DNA of 64,000 nt from Virgisporangium aliadipatigenens (GTDB lineage: Bacteria > Actinomycetota > Actinomycetes > Mycobacteriales > Micromonosporaceae): NCBI RefSeq assembly GCF_016863615.1, contig NZ_BOPF01000030.1, forward strand, positions 1 through 64,000, written 5' to 3'. The notes below the pieces were generated by a model that did not search any database, had not been told where the DNA came from, and was given only the letters and a program-made list of their open reading frames with translations. The first letter of the stretch is position 1, and each line of letters opens with the position of its first letter. Shown here one piece after another: positions 44,121 through 53,985 of the stretch. The translations under genes and the position numbers were made by a program.

Positions 44121-47093
44121 ATGCTCGACAACGAGTTGAGCGGCCACCCGGGCGGCGCGCAGGCGCAGCCCGAGGCCGACACGAATAGTGAATCCATTAC
44201 CGATCCGGCCCTGACCACCGAGCCCGTCCGGCGCACGCGCCGACGCGCCGTCAAGGCCACCGAGCCGACCGGCGACCCCGCCGCCGAACCCTCCGGCGAG
44301 GCCGTGGCCCCGGCGCCCCGCACCCGGCGACGCGCGACGAAGGCGACCGCCGCCGTCGCGGAACCGGTGCCGTTCGCGGACGCAACGGGCGAATCCGGCG
44401 TGTCCGTGGCGGACGGGGTGATCGAGCAGGTTCCCGCCGATCTTCCCGAGCCCGCGCCGACCCGCACGCGCCGCCGCCGCACGAAGGCGGAGGTCGTCGA
44501 GGTCGCGCCCGTCGAGGAGCCGGTCGCCGAGATCGTCGAGCCGGCCGACCCGGACGCCGTCCTCGACGAGGAGGAGGAGACCGAAGCGGGCGCCGACGCG
44601 CCGGCCGTGGGTGCGACGACTCCCGCCGGGGTGACCGGGGCCGCCGTCCCGGCCGTGGGACGCGCGCGGGTCGTGACCGGCGGGGCGGCTCCCGTGACGG
44701 ACGCCACCTCCGGCCCGATCGCTCCCGCTCCCACCGCCTCCACATCCACCGACTCCACATCCAGCGACTCCGCGCCGGCCGGCGCGGTGGCCGTCGGAGC
44801 TGCCGGCGAGGCCGGTCAGGGGGAGGCACCCGCCGCGCCCACCACCGGGCGGCGGCGTCGTGCCGTGGCGACCACGGTGCTGTTCATGGCGCCCACCGAG
44901 GCCGAGGTCGAGGCGGCCCGGGTCGCCGACCGGGCGCGCGCAGAGGCGGCACAGCCGGCCGCCGAGGCTTCCGACGTTCCCCCGGAAACCGCCGAGGAAC
45001 CGACCACCCGCAGCCGGCGGCGGCGCGGGAAGCGCACGGCCGAGCCCGAGCCCGAGGTCGTCGAGGAGGCCGAGCCGGAAGCGGTCGAGGCGGACGCCGA
45101 CGAGGACGACGACGAGGACGAGAACGGCAACCGCCGCCGGCGCCGGCGCGGACGCCGCGGGCGGGGACGCGGCCGCGGCGGCATCGACGACGAGTCGGAG
45201 GAGCCGGCGGCCGCCGAGGCCGAGGAGCCCGAGGCCGCCGACGGCGACGACGAGGAGGACGACGAGTCCGGCGAACAGCTGACCCGGCGCCGCCGTCGCC
45301 GCCGTCGCAAGGGTGCGGCCGACTCCGAGCCGGCCGACGCCGAGCCCGGTGTGGTCGTCAAGATCCGCGAACCGCGGGCCGCCCGCGACGAGGTGCAGGG
45401 CGTCAGCGGCTCGACCCGGCTGGAGGCCAAGCGGCAGCGCCGGCGGGACGGGCGCGAGCAGCGGCGCACCCGGCCGCCGATCCTCAGCGAGGCCGAGTTC
45501 CTGGCCCGGCGCGAGGCGGTCGACCGGGAGATGGTGATCCGCCAGAAGGGCGACCGCACGCAGATCGCCGTGCTCGAGGACGACATCCTCGTCGAGCACT
45601 ACGTGACCCGCGCCAGCGCCGCCACCATGGTCGGCAACGTCTACCTCGGCCGCGTCCAGAACGTGCTGCCCAGCATGGAGGCGGCGTTCGTCGACATCGG
45701 GCGCGGGCGCAACGCCGTCCTGTACGCCGGCGAGGTCAACTGGGACGCCACCGGTCTCGAGGGACGCACCCGCACGATCGAGCAGGCGCTGAAGTCCGGC
45801 GACCCGGTGCTGGTGCAGGTCACCAAGGACCCGATCGGCACCAAGGGCGCGCGGCTGACCAGCCACATCGCCCTCTCCGGCCGGCACCTCGTGTACGTGC
45901 CGCACGGCAACGCCTCCGGGATCAGCCGCAAGCTCTCCGACGTCGAACGCAAGCGGCTGCGCGACATCCTCAAGAACCTCGTTCCCGACGGCGCCGGCGT
46001 GATCGTGCGTACCGCCGCCGAGGGCGCCTCCGAGGACGAGCTCGAACGCGACGTGACGCGGCTGCAGGCGCAGTGGGAGGAGATCCACAAGCGGTCGCAG
46101 TCGGCCAGCGCCCCGTCGCTGCTGTACGAGGAGCCGGACCTGGCGATCCGGGTCGTGCGCGACCTGTTCAACGAGGACTTCCGCGATCTGGTGGTGCAGG
46201 GCGAGCGGGCCTACGAGATGGTCGCGCCGTACCTGGAGCACGTCTCACCCGACCTGGTCGAACGTCTGCGCCGGCACACCGGTGTCAACGACGTCTTCGC
46301 CGAGAAGCGGATCGACGAGCAGCTGATGAAGGCGCTCGACCGGAAGGTGTTCCTGCCCTCGGGCGGCAGCCTCGTCATCGACCGCACCGAGGCGATGACG
46401 GTCATCGACGTCAACACCGGCAAGTACACCGGTGCCGGCGGCAACCTCGAAGAGACCGTCACGCGCAACAACCTCGAGGCGGCCGAGGAGATCGTTCGCC
46501 AGCTGCGGCTGCGCGACCTCGGCGGGATCATCGTCATCGACTTCATCGACATGGTGCTGGAGTCCAACCGCGACCTGGTGCTGCGCCGGCTCACCGAGTG
46601 CCTGGGCCGCGACCGGACGAAGCACCAGGTCACCGAGATCACGTCGCTCGGCCTCGTCCAGATGACCCGCAAGCGGGTGGGGCAGGGGCTGCTGGAGGCG
46701 TTCAGCGAGACCTGTGAGCACTGCAAGGGGCGCGGGCTGATCATCCACCCCGAGCCGGTGGGCGACCGCCGCCCCGCGCAGCCCGCACAGCAGCCCTCCG
46801 CGCGGGGCGGTGAGTCGGACGAGGGCGGCCGTTCGGGCCGGCGCCGCGGCCGCCGTGGATCCGGCGGGCCGGCCGTGGCCGTGGAGGACGAGGCCGAGAC
46901 GGAGAACGAGGACGTCGAGGTGATCACGGACGCGGTCGTCGGCGACGGCGAGCCGGCCGAACCGGACGACGTCGACGCCGACCCGGTGACCGCCGCCGAC
47001 ACCGACGAGTACGACGGCGACGCGCCGGAGACCGGAGGCGAACTGCGGCGGCGCACGCGTCGCGGCGGGGTGCGCAGGAGGACACGCCCATAG
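44121..47093 (+). CDS. rne: Ribonuclease E/G
   Basis: 990 aa from ATG 44121. It cleaves single-stranded RNA in mRNA decay and rRNA processing. About 480 N-terminal residues are disordered, with alternating acidic and Arg-rich blocks (TRRRRRRRRK-type tracts), likely RNA- or protein-binding. The S1 domain (MVGNVYLGRVQNVLPSMEAA) and the catalytic core (MTVIDVNTGKY, IIVIDFIDM: the two metal-binding Asp) follow, then the Zn-link CEHCKGRG. A shorter acidic/basic tail ends the chain (TRRGGVRRRTRP). This inside-out layout, with catalytic core in the middle, is typical of actinobacterial RNase E/G. It is upstream of rplU-rpmA-obg, a conserved order. Confidence 0.96.
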   Translation: MLDNELSGHPGGAQAQPEADTNSESITDPALTTEPVRRTRRRAVKATEPTGDPAAEPSGEAVAPAPRTRRRATKATAAVAEPVPFADATGESGVSVADGVIEQVPADLPEPAPTRTRRRRTKAEVVEVAPVEEPVAEIVEPADPDAVLDEEEETEAGADAPAVGATTPAGVTGAAVPAVGRARVVTGGAAPVTDATSGPIAPAPTASTSTDSTSSDSAPAGAVAVGAAGEAGQGEAPAAPTTGRRRRAVATTVLFMAPTEAEVEAARVADRARAEAAQPAAEASDVPPETAEEPTTRSRRRRGKRTAEPEPEVVEEAEPEAVEADADEDDDEDENGNRRRRRRGRRGRGRGRGGIDDESEEPAAAEAEEPEAADGDDEEDDESGEQLTRRRRRRRRKGAADSEPADAEPGVVVKIREPRAARDEVQGVSGSTRLEAKRQRRRDGREQRRTRPPILSEAEFLARREAVDREMVIRQKGDRTQIAVLEDDILVEHYVTRASAATMVGNVYLGRVQNVLPSMEAAFVDIGRGRNAVLYAGEVNWDATGLEGRTRTIEQALKSGDPVLVQVTKDPIGTKGARLTSHIALSGRHLVYVPHGNASGISRKLSDVERKRLRDILKNLVPDGAGVIVRTAAEGASEDELERDVTRLQAQWEEIHKRSQSASAPSLLYEEPDLAIRVVRDLFNEDFRDLVVQGERAYEMVAPYLEHVSPDLVERLRRHTGVNDVFAEKRIDEQLMKALDRKVFLPSGGSLVIDRTEAMTVIDVNTGKYTGAGGNLEETVTRNNLEAAEEIVRQLRLRDLGGIIVIDFIDMVLESNRDLVLRRLTECLGRDRTKHQVTEITSLGLVQMTRKRVGQGLLEAFSETCEHCKGRGLIIHPEPVGDRRPAQPAQQPSARGGESDEGGRSGRRRGRRGSGGPAVAVEDEAETENEDVEVITDAVVGDGEPAEPDDVDADPVTAADTDEYDGDAPETGGELRRRTRRGGVRRRTRP

Positions 47094-47217
47094 GTGCGAC
47101 ACGCTTCTCGTGAATGCGATGGGGGCGGTTCGGGTATCAATGTCCGAGGCCGTGCAGACAGGCCGTAGCCCGGCGCGGTCACCCGGCCGCACCCCTGGTC
47201 GAGCGAGGAGTTTTGGC

Positions 47218-47727
47218 GTGAAGCGACGCATACTGGCCGGAGCGGCACTGGCGGTGCTGCTGCTGACCGGTGCCGGTTGTACGGACACCAACGGTTCGGG
47301 CAGTGCGTCCGGCCCCTCCGCGAGCGCCGGTTCCGGATCCGGTGCCAGCGGCACTCCGGGCACCGGCACCTCCGGCGGGCCGGCCTCCGCCGCGGACAAG
47401 CAGATCTGCGACGACACCGAGGCGCTGGTGGCGCAGTCGACGAAGAAGTTCGGCGAGGAGGTCGTCAAGGCCGTCCAGGGCGGTGGCGGGGAAGCGGCCG
47501 CCGTCGCGGCGATCAAGACGCTGTTCGCCGAGTGGTCGGCCGGCATGCTCATCCAGTCGGAGAAGGCCACCAACCCGGAGCTGAAGAGCGCCCTGAAGCA
47601 GTACTCGCAGGGGCTGGAGAAGCTCAACAGCCAGATCAACACGGCTGCCGACCTGACCAAGCTGCAGGATCTCAACACTCCCGAGATCGAGGCCGCCACC
47701 GAGAAGGTCTCCCAGATCTGCGGCTGA
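47218..47727 (+). CDS. Putative lipoprotein with helical domain
   Basis: 169 aa; GTG 47218 with GAGGAG 8 nt upstream. The signal sequence [19 protein letters not shown] ends in a lipobox-like cysteine. A Ser/Gly/Thr-rich linker of about 40 residues leads to an Ala/Lys-rich helical domain of about 110 residues with two cysteines (ICDDTEALV near its start, QICG at its end) that may be disulphide-linked. I do not recognise a family. A strong terminator follows. Confidence 0.82.
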   Translation: MKRRILAGAALAVLLLTGAGCTDTNGSGSASGPSASAGSGSGASGTPGTGTSGGPASAADKQICDDTEALVAQSTKKFGEEVVKAVQGGGGEAAAVAAIKTLFAEWSAGMLIQSEKATNPELKSALKQYSQGLEKLNSQINTAADLTKLQDLNTPEIEAATEKVSQICG

Positions 47728-47741
47728 ACCCCGTTCGCGCG

Positions 47742-47773
47742 CCGGCCGGTCCCCGTCTGGGGCCGGCCGGTTT
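47742..47773 (+). terminator. Terminator after the lipoprotein gene
   Basis: CCGGCCGG-T-CCCC (47742-47754) and GGGG-CCGGCCGG (47759-47770) form a 12-bp stem with a single bulge and a 4-nt loop, followed by TTTGGGTT. Confidence 0.8.
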
Positions 47774-47801
47774 GGGTTACGGCGTGTCGATGGCGTACTC
47801 T
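47772..47801 (+). promoter_or_regulatory. Promoter of rplU-rpmA
   Basis: TTGGGT (47772-47777) and TACTCT (47796-47801) are 18 nt apart. The resulting leader of about 90 nt before rplU is longer than usual for this window and could fold for ribosomal-protein feedback, though I see no known motif. Confidence 0.5.
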
Positions 47802-47900
47802 TGCCTGCGGCGCATTTCCGTGCGCCACGTTGCTGCGTGCCTGATCGGTGCGCCCACGCAACTCCCCGTTGTAAGCCCGCAGGACAGGAGCACGCGCCCG

Positions 47901-48215
47901 ATGTACGCGATCGTCAAGACCGGCGGCAAGCAGTACAAGGTCGCCGAGGGTGACGTGATCGAGGTCGAGAAGCTCGCCGGTGCGCCGGGCGACGCGCTGA
48001 CCCTGACCGCGGTGCTGTTGGTCGACGGCGACAACCTCGTGACCGACGCGAAGGCCCTTGCCGGTGCCACCGTCGACGCCGAGGTCGTCGCGCACACCAA
48101 GGGTCCGAAGATTCGGATCCACAAGTTCAAGAACAAGACCGGGTACCACAAGCGCCAGGGTCACCGTCAGCCGCTGACCCAGGTGAAGGTCACCGGCATC
48201 TCGTCCGGAAAGTAG
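47901..48215 (+). CDS. rplU: 50S ribosomal protein L21
   Basis: 104 aa, standard L21 length. It starts [20 protein letters not shown] and ends with the conserved RNA-binding region ([16 protein letters not shown]). AGGAG lies 11 nt before the ATG. It is co-transcribed with rpmA, which starts 7 nt after its stop. Confidence 0.98.
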   Translation: MYAIVKTGGKQYKVAEGDVIEVEKLAGAPGDALTLTAVLLVDGDNLVTDAKALAGATVDAEVVAHTKGPKIRIHKFKNKTGYHKRQGHRQPLTQVKVTGISSGK

Positions 48216-48222
48216 GCAGGCG

Positions 48223-48480
48223 ATGGCACACAAAAAGGGTGCGTCCAGCTCCCGCAACGGTCGCGACTCCGCTGCCCAGCGCCTCGGGGTGAAGCGCTTC
48301 GGCGGGCAGGTCGTCAGCGCCGGCGAGATCATCATTCGCCAGCGCGGCACCAAGTTCCACCCGGGCGAGCTGGTCGGGCGGGGCGGCGACGACACGCTGT
48401 TCGCGCTGGCGCCGGGCGCCGTCACCTTCGGCACGAAGCGCGGTCGCAAGACCGTCAGCATCGTTCCGGTGGAGAACTGA
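48223..48480 (+). CDS. rpmA: 50S ribosomal protein L27
   Basis: 85 aa, standard L27. It starts [20 protein letters not shown], whose N-terminal tail reaches the peptidyl transferase centre, and continues [20 protein letters not shown]. There is no N-terminal extension needing protease removal. A terminator hairpin separates it from obg. Confidence 0.98.
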   Translation: MAHKKGASSSRNGRDSAAQRLGVKRFGGQVVSAGEIIIRQRGTKFHPGELVGRGGDDTLFALAPGAVTFGTKRGRKTVSIVPVEN

Positions 48481-48496
48481 CACACGGTTTTTCCTG

Positions 48497-48546
48497 ACGG
48501 CGGGTAGGGGCCTGAGCGGCTCCACCCGCCGTTTCTGTTTTTTGGC
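48497..48546 (+). terminator. Intrinsic terminator between rpmA and obg
   Basis: ACGGCGGGT (48497-48505) and ACCCGCCGT (48524-48532) form a 9-bp stem followed by TTTCTGTTTTTT. It is the strongest T-tail in the window. obg starts 13 nt later, so obg must rely on read-through or a promoter not recognised here. Confidence 0.82.
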
Positions 48547-48558
48547 TCGGAGGCACAT

Positions 48559-50118
48559 ATGACCAGCTTCGTCGACCGGGTGGTGGTGCACGCCCAGGCC
48601 GGTAACGGCGGGCACGGCTGCGTCTCCATCCATCGCGAGAAGTTCAAGCCGTTCGGCGGCCCCGACGGCGGCGACGGCGGCCACGGCGGCGATGTCGTGC
48701 TCGTCGTCGACCCGGGCGTGCACACGCTGCTGGACTTCCGCTTCCGGCCGCACGCCAAGGCGGAGAACGGCAAGGGTGGGCAGGGCGACGACAAGGACGG
48801 TGCCAAGGGCGCCGACCTGGTGCTGCGGGTGCCCGACGGCACCGTCGTGCAGACCCCCGACGGGGAGGTGCTCGCCGACCTCGTGGGCGAGGGCACGACC
48901 TATGTCCTGGCGCGGGGCGGCCGGGGCGGGCGCGGCAACGCGGCCCTCGCGAGCACCCGCCGCAAGGCGCCCGGCTTCGCCGAACTCGGTGAGCCCGGCG
49001 ACGCCCTCGACGCCGTTCTGGTGCTGAAGAGCGTCGCCGACGTGGGGCTGGTCGGCTATCCGTCGGCCGGCAAGTCGTCGCTGATCGCCGTGATGTCCGC
49101 CGCGCGGCCGAAGATCGCGGACTACCCGTTCACCACGCTGGTGCCGAACCTCGGCGTCGTGCGCATCGACGATCACACGTTCACCGTGGCGGACGTTCCG
49201 GGGCTGATCGCCGGGGCGGCCGAGGGCAAGGGGCTCGGGCTGGAGTTCCTGCGGCACATCGAGCGTTGTGCGGTGCTGGTGCACGTCGTGGACACCGCCG
49301 CGCTGGAGACCGAACGCGACCCGCTGTCGGACATCGACGCCATCGAGGCCGAGCTGTCCGCCTACGGCGGCCTCGCGGACCGGCCCCGCATCGTCGCGCT
49401 CAACAAGGTCGACGTGCCCGACGGGCGGGCCCTCGCCGAGATGGTGCGCGCGGATCTCGACAAGCGGGGCTGGCCGGTGTTCGAGGTGAGCGCCGCGACG
49501 CGCGAGGGCCTGCGCGAGCTGATGTACGCCATGGCGAACGCCGTCGAGGCGCACCGGGCCGCGGCGCCCCCGCCGGAGCGCACCCGCATCGTGATCCGTC
49601 CGGTGGCCGTCGACGACGACGGGTTCACCGTGGCGCAGGACGACGAGGGCGTCTGGGTGGTGCGCGGCCCGCGCCCCGAACGCTGGGTCCGGCAGACGAA
49701 CTTCGACAACGACGAGGCCGTCGGGTACCTCGCCGACCGGCTTGCCCGCCTCGGTGTCGAGGCCGCGCTGGCCAAGGCCGGTGCGCAGGCGGGGGCACCG
49801 GTGCGCATCGGGGCCCGCGAGTTCGACTGGCAGCCGACGATGTACGCCGGGCGGGACTACGTTCCCGGAAGCCGGGGGACGGACTACCGGATCGAGGGAC
49901 CGGCCACGCGGACCGGGGCCGCCGAACGCCTCGCCGCCCGCAAGGCGCGGCGGCAGCGCTACGAGGACCTGGAGATCGCGGCTGAACCGGCGCCCGCGCT
50001 CGACGCCGACGCCGACGCCTTCACGCTCGACGCCGACGACGAGGTCTGGGACGACGACCTCGATGACGACGTGGTGGACAACTCCACCGACGACGCGGAA
50101 CCGGACACGGCTCGGTAG
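48559..50118 (+). CDS. obg: GTPase Obg
   Basis: 519 aa; the ATG follows CGGAGG. Obg has three parts, all present: the Gly-rich Obg fold ([20 protein letters not shown]), the GTPase domain with P-loop [14 protein letters not shown] at about residue 168 and [16 protein letters not shown], and the C-terminal OCT domain ([20 protein letters not shown]). An acidic tail extends it beyond the usual 430-480 residues. It acts in 50S assembly and stress signalling. Confidence 0.97.
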   Translation: MTSFVDRVVVHAQAGNGGHGCVSIHREKFKPFGGPDGGDGGHGGDVVLVVDPGVHTLLDFRFRPHAKAENGKGGQGDDKDGAKGADLVLRVPDGTVVQTPDGEVLADLVGEGTTYVLARGGRGGRGNAALASTRRKAPGFAELGEPGDALDAVLVLKSVADVGLVGYPSAGKSSLIAVMSAARPKIADYPFTTLVPNLGVVRIDDHTFTVADVPGLIAGAAEGKGLGLEFLRHIERCAVLVHVVDTAALETERDPLSDIDAIEAELSAYGGLADRPRIVALNKVDVPDGRALAEMVRADLDKRGWPVFEVSAATREGLRELMYAMANAVEAHRAAAPPPERTRIVIRPVAVDDDGFTVAQDDEGVWVVRGPRPERWVRQTNFDNDEAVGYLADRLARLGVEAALAKAGAQAGAPVRIGAREFDWQPTMYAGRDYVPGSRGTDYRIEGPATRTGAAERLAARKARRQRYEDLEIAAEPAPALDADADAFTLDADDEVWDDDLDDDVVDNSTDDAEPDTAR

Positions 50119-50128
50119 TCTCGCATCA

Positions 50129-51295
50129 GTGGACGCAGGGGATTTCGTCGCCGAGGTGCTCGCCGAGATGCGGGCTCAGGGCGCTGCCGGCGCCCGGTTC
50201 GACGCCGACCGGTTCGCCGTGGCGTACCAGCGCGACAACGGCGCCGCCCAGCCCGTCTGGATGTACCTGTCGACGCTGTTCGCCGAGTGCGAGCGGGAGC
50301 CGGAGACCCGCGGCGACCGGATCAGGCGCTACGTCACCACGCTGCTCGGCACCGAGGAGCCGCCCGCGGACTGGGACGCCGTGCGGCCGCTGCTGCGGCC
50401 CGTGCTGCGCGGGGCGATGTTCGGGCGGACCAGCGACGCAACCCGCCCGACCGTGCTGCGCCGGCCGGCACAGCCGTTCCTGGACGAACTCGTCGTGGTG
50501 GACCGGCCGACGTCCATGTCGTACGTGACCGTCACGATGACGGCCACGTGGGGCGTGAGCGACGAGGAGGTGTTCGCCGTCGCGCGGGCCAACCTCGCCG
50601 CCGCGGGTGTGCTGCCGGAGGCCGATCCGACCGACGGGCCGGTGCTGCTGCGGTTCGTCGACGACGGGGACGCCTACTGGCCGTCGCACCTGCTGCTCGA
50701 CGGCTGGCTCGCCGGGCTGGCCGAACGGGTGGGCGGGCCGCCGGTGGCGTTCGTGCCGGACGTCAACACGCTGCTCGTGACCGCCGCCGCGCCGGAGGCC
50801 ATGGAGTCCCTGCTCGAACTGGTCGCCGACGAGTACCTGGAGGCACCCCGGCGGTTGTCGCCGGTCGGGTACACGGTCGACGGCGTGGGCCGGGTCGTGC
50901 CCTACCTCGCGCCGCCCGGCCACCCGGCCGCGGTGCTGCTCGGCCGCGCCGAACGGCTCCTCGCCACCCGTGAGTACGCCGCCCAGCGCGAGCTGCTCGA
51001 CGAGAGCCCCGTGCCGGAGTACGTGGCCAATCTGGAGCTGTACGCGCGGGACGACGGCAGCGTCTTCACCGTCACCGCGTGGGCCGTAGCCCTGCCCACC
51101 CTGCTGCCCCAGGGCGACTACGTCGGCATCGTCGTCGAGGGCGAGGAGGAGCCGTTCTTCCTGCCCTGGGGCGTGATCGTCGACGAGGGGCTGATCTCCG
51201 AGGCGGTCGAGTACCGACCCGTGCGCTACCACTCCGCCCCCGAACCGCCGATCGACGTGGTCGAGAAGTTGCGGGAGCGGGCCGTTCACCCTTGA
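50129..51295 (+). CDS. DUF1444 (UPF0354)-like protein
   Basis: 388 aa from GTG 50129; TAGTCT lies 7 nt upstream and suggests a leaderless start. The middle (MSYVTVTMTATWGVSDEEVF; NLAAAG; DDGDAYWPSHLLLDGWLAGL; VAFVPDVNTLLV) resembles the DUF1444/UPF0354 family (Bacillus YtpQ type). A C-terminal region (FTVTAWAVALPTLLPQGDYV) is extra. The assignment is tentative and the function unknown. It is cytoplasmic, with no signal or membrane helix. Position between obg and nadD is common to related actinomycetes but gives no function. Confidence 0.75.
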   Translation: MDAGDFVAEVLAEMRAQGAAGARFDADRFAVAYQRDNGAAQPVWMYLSTLFAECEREPETRGDRIRRYVTTLLGTEEPPADWDAVRPLLRPVLRGAMFGRTSDATRPTVLRRPAQPFLDELVVVDRPTSMSYVTVTMTATWGVSDEEVFAVARANLAAAGVLPEADPTDGPVLLRFVDDGDAYWPSHLLLDGWLAGLAERVGGPPVAFVPDVNTLLVTAAAPEAMESLLELVADEYLEAPRRLSPVGYTVDGVGRVVPYLAPPGHPAAVLLGRAERLLATREYAAQRELLDESPVPEYVANLELYARDDGSVFTVTAWAVALPTLLPQGDYVGIVVEGEEEPFFLPWGVIVDEGLISEAVEYRPVRYHSAPEPPIDVVEKLRERAVHP

Positions 51296-51355
51296 GGGGG
51301 GTGGCCGGGGTGGTGGCCCCTCCGGGGGTGGGGGTGGGGTGGGTACTTTTCGGAG

Positions 51356-51778
51356 GTGGTGGAGGGCGGGGACGGATCGTTTCGGGTTGATCTCTTTCGG
51401 TTCGGGGTGCGGGTGGTCGGTGTGCCGTCGCTGGCGGAGCTGACCGCGCTGTTCCGGCGGTGTGACGACGTGGTGGTCGAGCACGGTGCGCAGGGGTGCT
51501 GCGCCACGGTGCGGTTCGACCGGACGGCGGCGGTGTTCACGGACGCGCTGGTGTCGGGCGTTCGGGATCTGGAGGAGGTGGGGCTGCGGCCGGTGTGCGT
51601 GAGCGGGGACGACGATCCACGGCCGTCGTGGCGACCCGCGTCGGAGGCGTTGGCCGTCGAGGCGGTCAACCTGGTGCTGCGGCTGCGCACGATCGCCCCG
51701 CGGGTCGAGCGGTGGGGCGCCGTCCGGTCGCTCCTGACCGGCCGCGATGCCGTCCGGACGGCCCGGCGCGCGGGATGA
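51356..51778 (+). CDS. Hypothetical protein upstream of nadD
   Basis: 140 aa from GTG 51356, or GTG 51359. TACTTT (51344-51349) is 6 nt upstream, so a leaderless start is plausible. The sequence is mixed alpha/beta (FRVDLFRFGVRVVGVPSLAE; GCCATVRFDRTAAVFTDALV). I do not recognise a family. The coding reality rests on codon bias and the intact frame. nadD follows after 15 nt. Confidence 0.6.
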   Translation: MVEGGDGSFRVDLFRFGVRVVGVPSLAELTALFRRCDDVVVEHGAQGCCATVRFDRTAAVFTDALVSGVRDLEEVGLRPVCVSGDDDPRPSWRPASEALAVEAVNLVLRLRTIAPRVERWGAVRSLLTGRDAVRTARRAG

Positions 51779-51793
51779 TCTACGATTCGGCGG

Positions 51794-52393
51794 ATGAAGG
51801 CTGGCCGGCGTATCGGGATCATGGGTGGCACCTTCGATCCGATCCACAACGGTCACCTCGTGGCGGCGAGCGAGGTGGCGGACCGGTTCGCACTCGACGA
51901 GGTGGTGTTCGTCCCGACCGGTGTGCCGTGGCAGAAGAGCGACGTCACGGTCAGTCCGGCCGAGGACCGCTATCTGATGACGGTGATCGCCACCGCGTCC
52001 AACCCGCGGTTCCAGGTGAGCCGGGTCGACGTCGACCGCGAGGGGCCCACGTACACCGTGGACACGCTGCGCGACCTGCGTCGGGCGTACGGGGCCGACG
52101 CGGAGCTGTTCTTCATCACCGGGGCCGACGCCCTGGAGAAGATCCTGTCGTGGAAGGACGCCGCGCAGATGTTCACGCTGGCGCGGTTCGTGGGGGTGAC
52201 GCGGCCCGGGTTCGAGCTCACCGACGACCACCTGCCGGCCGACACGGTCAGCCTGGTGGAGGTGCCCGCGATGGCGATCTCCTCGACCGCCTGCCGCGAC
52301 CGGGTCGCCGCCGGTAAACCGGTGTGGTACCTGGTGCCGGACGGGGTCGTGCAGTACATCGCCAAGCGCGGGCTCTATACGCCCAGGGATTAA
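51794..52393 (+). CDS. nadD: Nicotinate-nucleotide adenylyltransferase
   Basis: 199 aa, standard NadD. It makes nicotinic acid adenine dinucleotide from NaMN and ATP in NAD synthesis. Nucleotidyltransferase motif [20 protein letters not shown] at the N-terminus and the ISST block ([11 protein letters not shown]) near the C-terminus. TACGAT lies 7 nt before the ATG, with no ribosome site, so the transcript is likely leaderless. It is next to rsfS, the usual arrangement. Confidence 0.97.
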   Translation: MKAGRRIGIMGGTFDPIHNGHLVAASEVADRFALDEVVFVPTGVPWQKSDVTVSPAEDRYLMTVIATASNPRFQVSRVDVDREGPTYTVDTLRDLRRAYGADAELFFITGADALEKILSWKDAAQMFTLARFVGVTRPGFELTDDHLPADTVSLVEVPAMAISSTACRDRVAAGKPVWYLVPDGVVQYIAKRGLYTPRD

Positions 52394-52471
52394 CACTGAG
52401 GCCATTGTCCGTGGGACGTGAGACGCTGGACTGGTTGATGTGATTCTTTACGTGACTACGAAGGGATACGG

Positions 52472-52873
52472 GTGCCCGCAACCGAGCGTGCCGTGGAACT
52501 GGCGTTGACCGCCGCGCAGGCGGCCGCCGACAAGAAGGCGCAGGAGATCGTCATCCTCGACGTGGCCGACCAGTTGGTCATCACCGACGCGTTCCTGCTC
52601 GCGTCGGCGCCCAACGAACGCCAGGTCATGGCGATCGTGGACGCCATCGAGGAGAGCCTGCTGACCCTGCCGGAGAAGGCCAAGCCGGTCCGGCGGGAGG
52701 GTGAGCGCACCGGCCGGTGGGTGCTGCTGGACTTCGTCGACATCGTGGTCCACGTGCAGCACACCGAGGAGCGGGAGTTCTACGCCCTCGACCGGCTGTG
52801 GAAGGACTGCCCGGTGATCCCGTTCGTCGACCGCGATCTCGCGGAGGCCTCGGCCGCCGAAGGGGACGTGTGA
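52472..52873 (+). CDS. rsfS: Ribosome silencing factor RsfS
   Basis: 133 aa; GTG 52472 after AAGGGA. The RsfS/Iojap fold is clear: KKAQEIVILDVADQLVITDA, FLLASAPNERQVMAIVDAIE and WVLLDFVDIVVHVQHTEERE. It binds L14 on the 50S subunit and blocks joining with 30S under starvation. Its stop overlaps the start of the phosphatase gene (GTGA). Confidence 0.97.
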   Translation: MPATERAVELALTAAQAAADKKAQEIVILDVADQLVITDAFLLASAPNERQVMAIVDAIEESLLTLPEKAKPVRREGERTGRWVLLDFVDIVVHVQHTEEREFYALDRLWKDCPVIPFVDRDLAEASAAEGDV

Positions 52874-53466
52874 CCACGCTGCTGCTGTGGCGGCACGGGC
52901 AGACCGCGTCCAACGTCGAGAGCCGCATCCAGGGCCAGCTCGACGTGCCGCTGACCGACGTGGGCCGTCGACAGGCCGCGGAGGCGGCGTTGCGCCTCGC
53001 CGGGCGTTCCCCCGAGATCATTGTCAGCAGTGACCTGCAACGGGCCGCGCACACGGCCGCGGCCCTGGCGGAGGTGACCGGCCTGCCCGTCGCCACCGAC
53101 GTACGCCTGCGGGAGCGTCACTACGGTGAGTGGCAGGGACATACCGGTGCGGAGCTTCGGGAACGGTGGCCGGCCGGGTTCGCGCGCTGGCGGCAGGGCC
53201 AGGACGTCGACGAGGCCGGCGTGGAGAGCATCGACGACCTGACCAAACGGGTGGCCACGGCGCTGCGCGAGATCGTCGACCGCGAGTCCGGCCGCACGAT
53301 CGTGATCGTGACCCACGGCGGCGCGGCCCGGCGCGGCATCGGCTCGCTGCTCGGCTGGCCCGAGCCGATCGTGCGCAGCCTGGGCGAGCTGGGCAACTGC
53401 CACTTCAGCGAACTCCGGCACCATCCGGAGGCGGGCTGGCGGCTGGTGGCCCACAATGTGGGCTGA
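52870..53466 (+). CDS. Histidine phosphatase (phosphoglycerate mutase-like) family protein
   Basis: 198 aa from GTG 52870 overlapping the rsfS stop. The catalytic RHGQT is at residue 8 (LLLWRHGQTASNVESRIQGQ), the second His is in VIVTHGGAARRG, and Glu is in LRERHYGEWQG. The family includes phosphoglycerate mutases and many acid phosphatases. In actinomycetes the gene is often next to rsfS. Likely a broad phosphatase; substrate not determined. Confidence 0.92.
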   Translation: MTTLLLWRHGQTASNVESRIQGQLDVPLTDVGRRQAAEAALRLAGRSPEIIVSSDLQRAAHTAAALAEVTGLPVATDVRLRERHYGEWQGHTGAELRERWPAGFARWRQGQDVDEAGVESIDDLTKRVATALREIVDRESGRTIVIVTHGGAARRGIGSLLGWPEPIVRSLGELGNCHFSELRHHPEAGWRLVAHNVG

Positions 53467-53505
53467 GGGGGGAACGTCGGACCGCCGCTTCGCGTCTGAC
53501 CCGGT

Positions 53506-53946
53506 ATGCGTGTACTGACTGTCGCAACCTTGATCGTGGTCGCCCTGGCCGGTGGCGCGCTGTCCGGCTGCGCCGGTGAGGGCGGTGACCAGGCCGGAAG
53601 CGCGCCGAGCGGGTCGGCAACCCCGTCCACGTCACGGTCCGCCCCGGAGGACCCCTTCCCGCCGCAGCCGACCGGACCGACGCAGCCGTCGCGGGGTCCG
53701 GCGCCGACCAACTCTCCGGGAGGAGCGCCCGTGGGCACGACACTGACCGGCGTGCCCGAGGAGGGCGTCGAGCCCGGGTGCATGATCCTCAAGGACAAGG
53801 GGCAGACGTACCTGCTGGTCGGCGGCGACGAGACGCTGATCAAGTCGGGGCGCACGGTCACCGTGACCGGACGCGCCCGCAACGACATGGTGACGACCTG
53901 CATGCAGGGGACGCCGTTCGAGGTGACCGAGGTGCGGCTGGCGTAG
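53506..53946 (+). CDS. Putative lipoprotein with small C-terminal beta domain
   Basis: 146 aa. The signal TVATLIVVALAGGALSGC ends in a proper lipobox (LSGC). A disordered Ser/Pro/Thr-rich linker of about 60 residues leads to a beta-rich domain of about 65 residues (GCMILKDKGQTYLLVGGDET; TVTVTGRARNDMVTTCMQGT) resembling an OB fold with two cysteines. Function unknown. It is probably tethered to the outer face of the membrane. Confidence 0.82.
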   Translation: MRVLTVATLIVVALAGGALSGCAGEGGDQAGSAPSGSATPSTSRSAPEDPFPPQPTGPTQPSRGPAPTNSPGGAPVGTTLTGVPEEGVEPGCMILKDKGQTYLLVGGDETLIKSGRTVTVTGRARNDMVTTCMQGTPFEVTEVRLA

Positions 53947-53985
53947 CGCGGCCAATCCGTTACGGATCTGGGCTAACGTCCCTCC

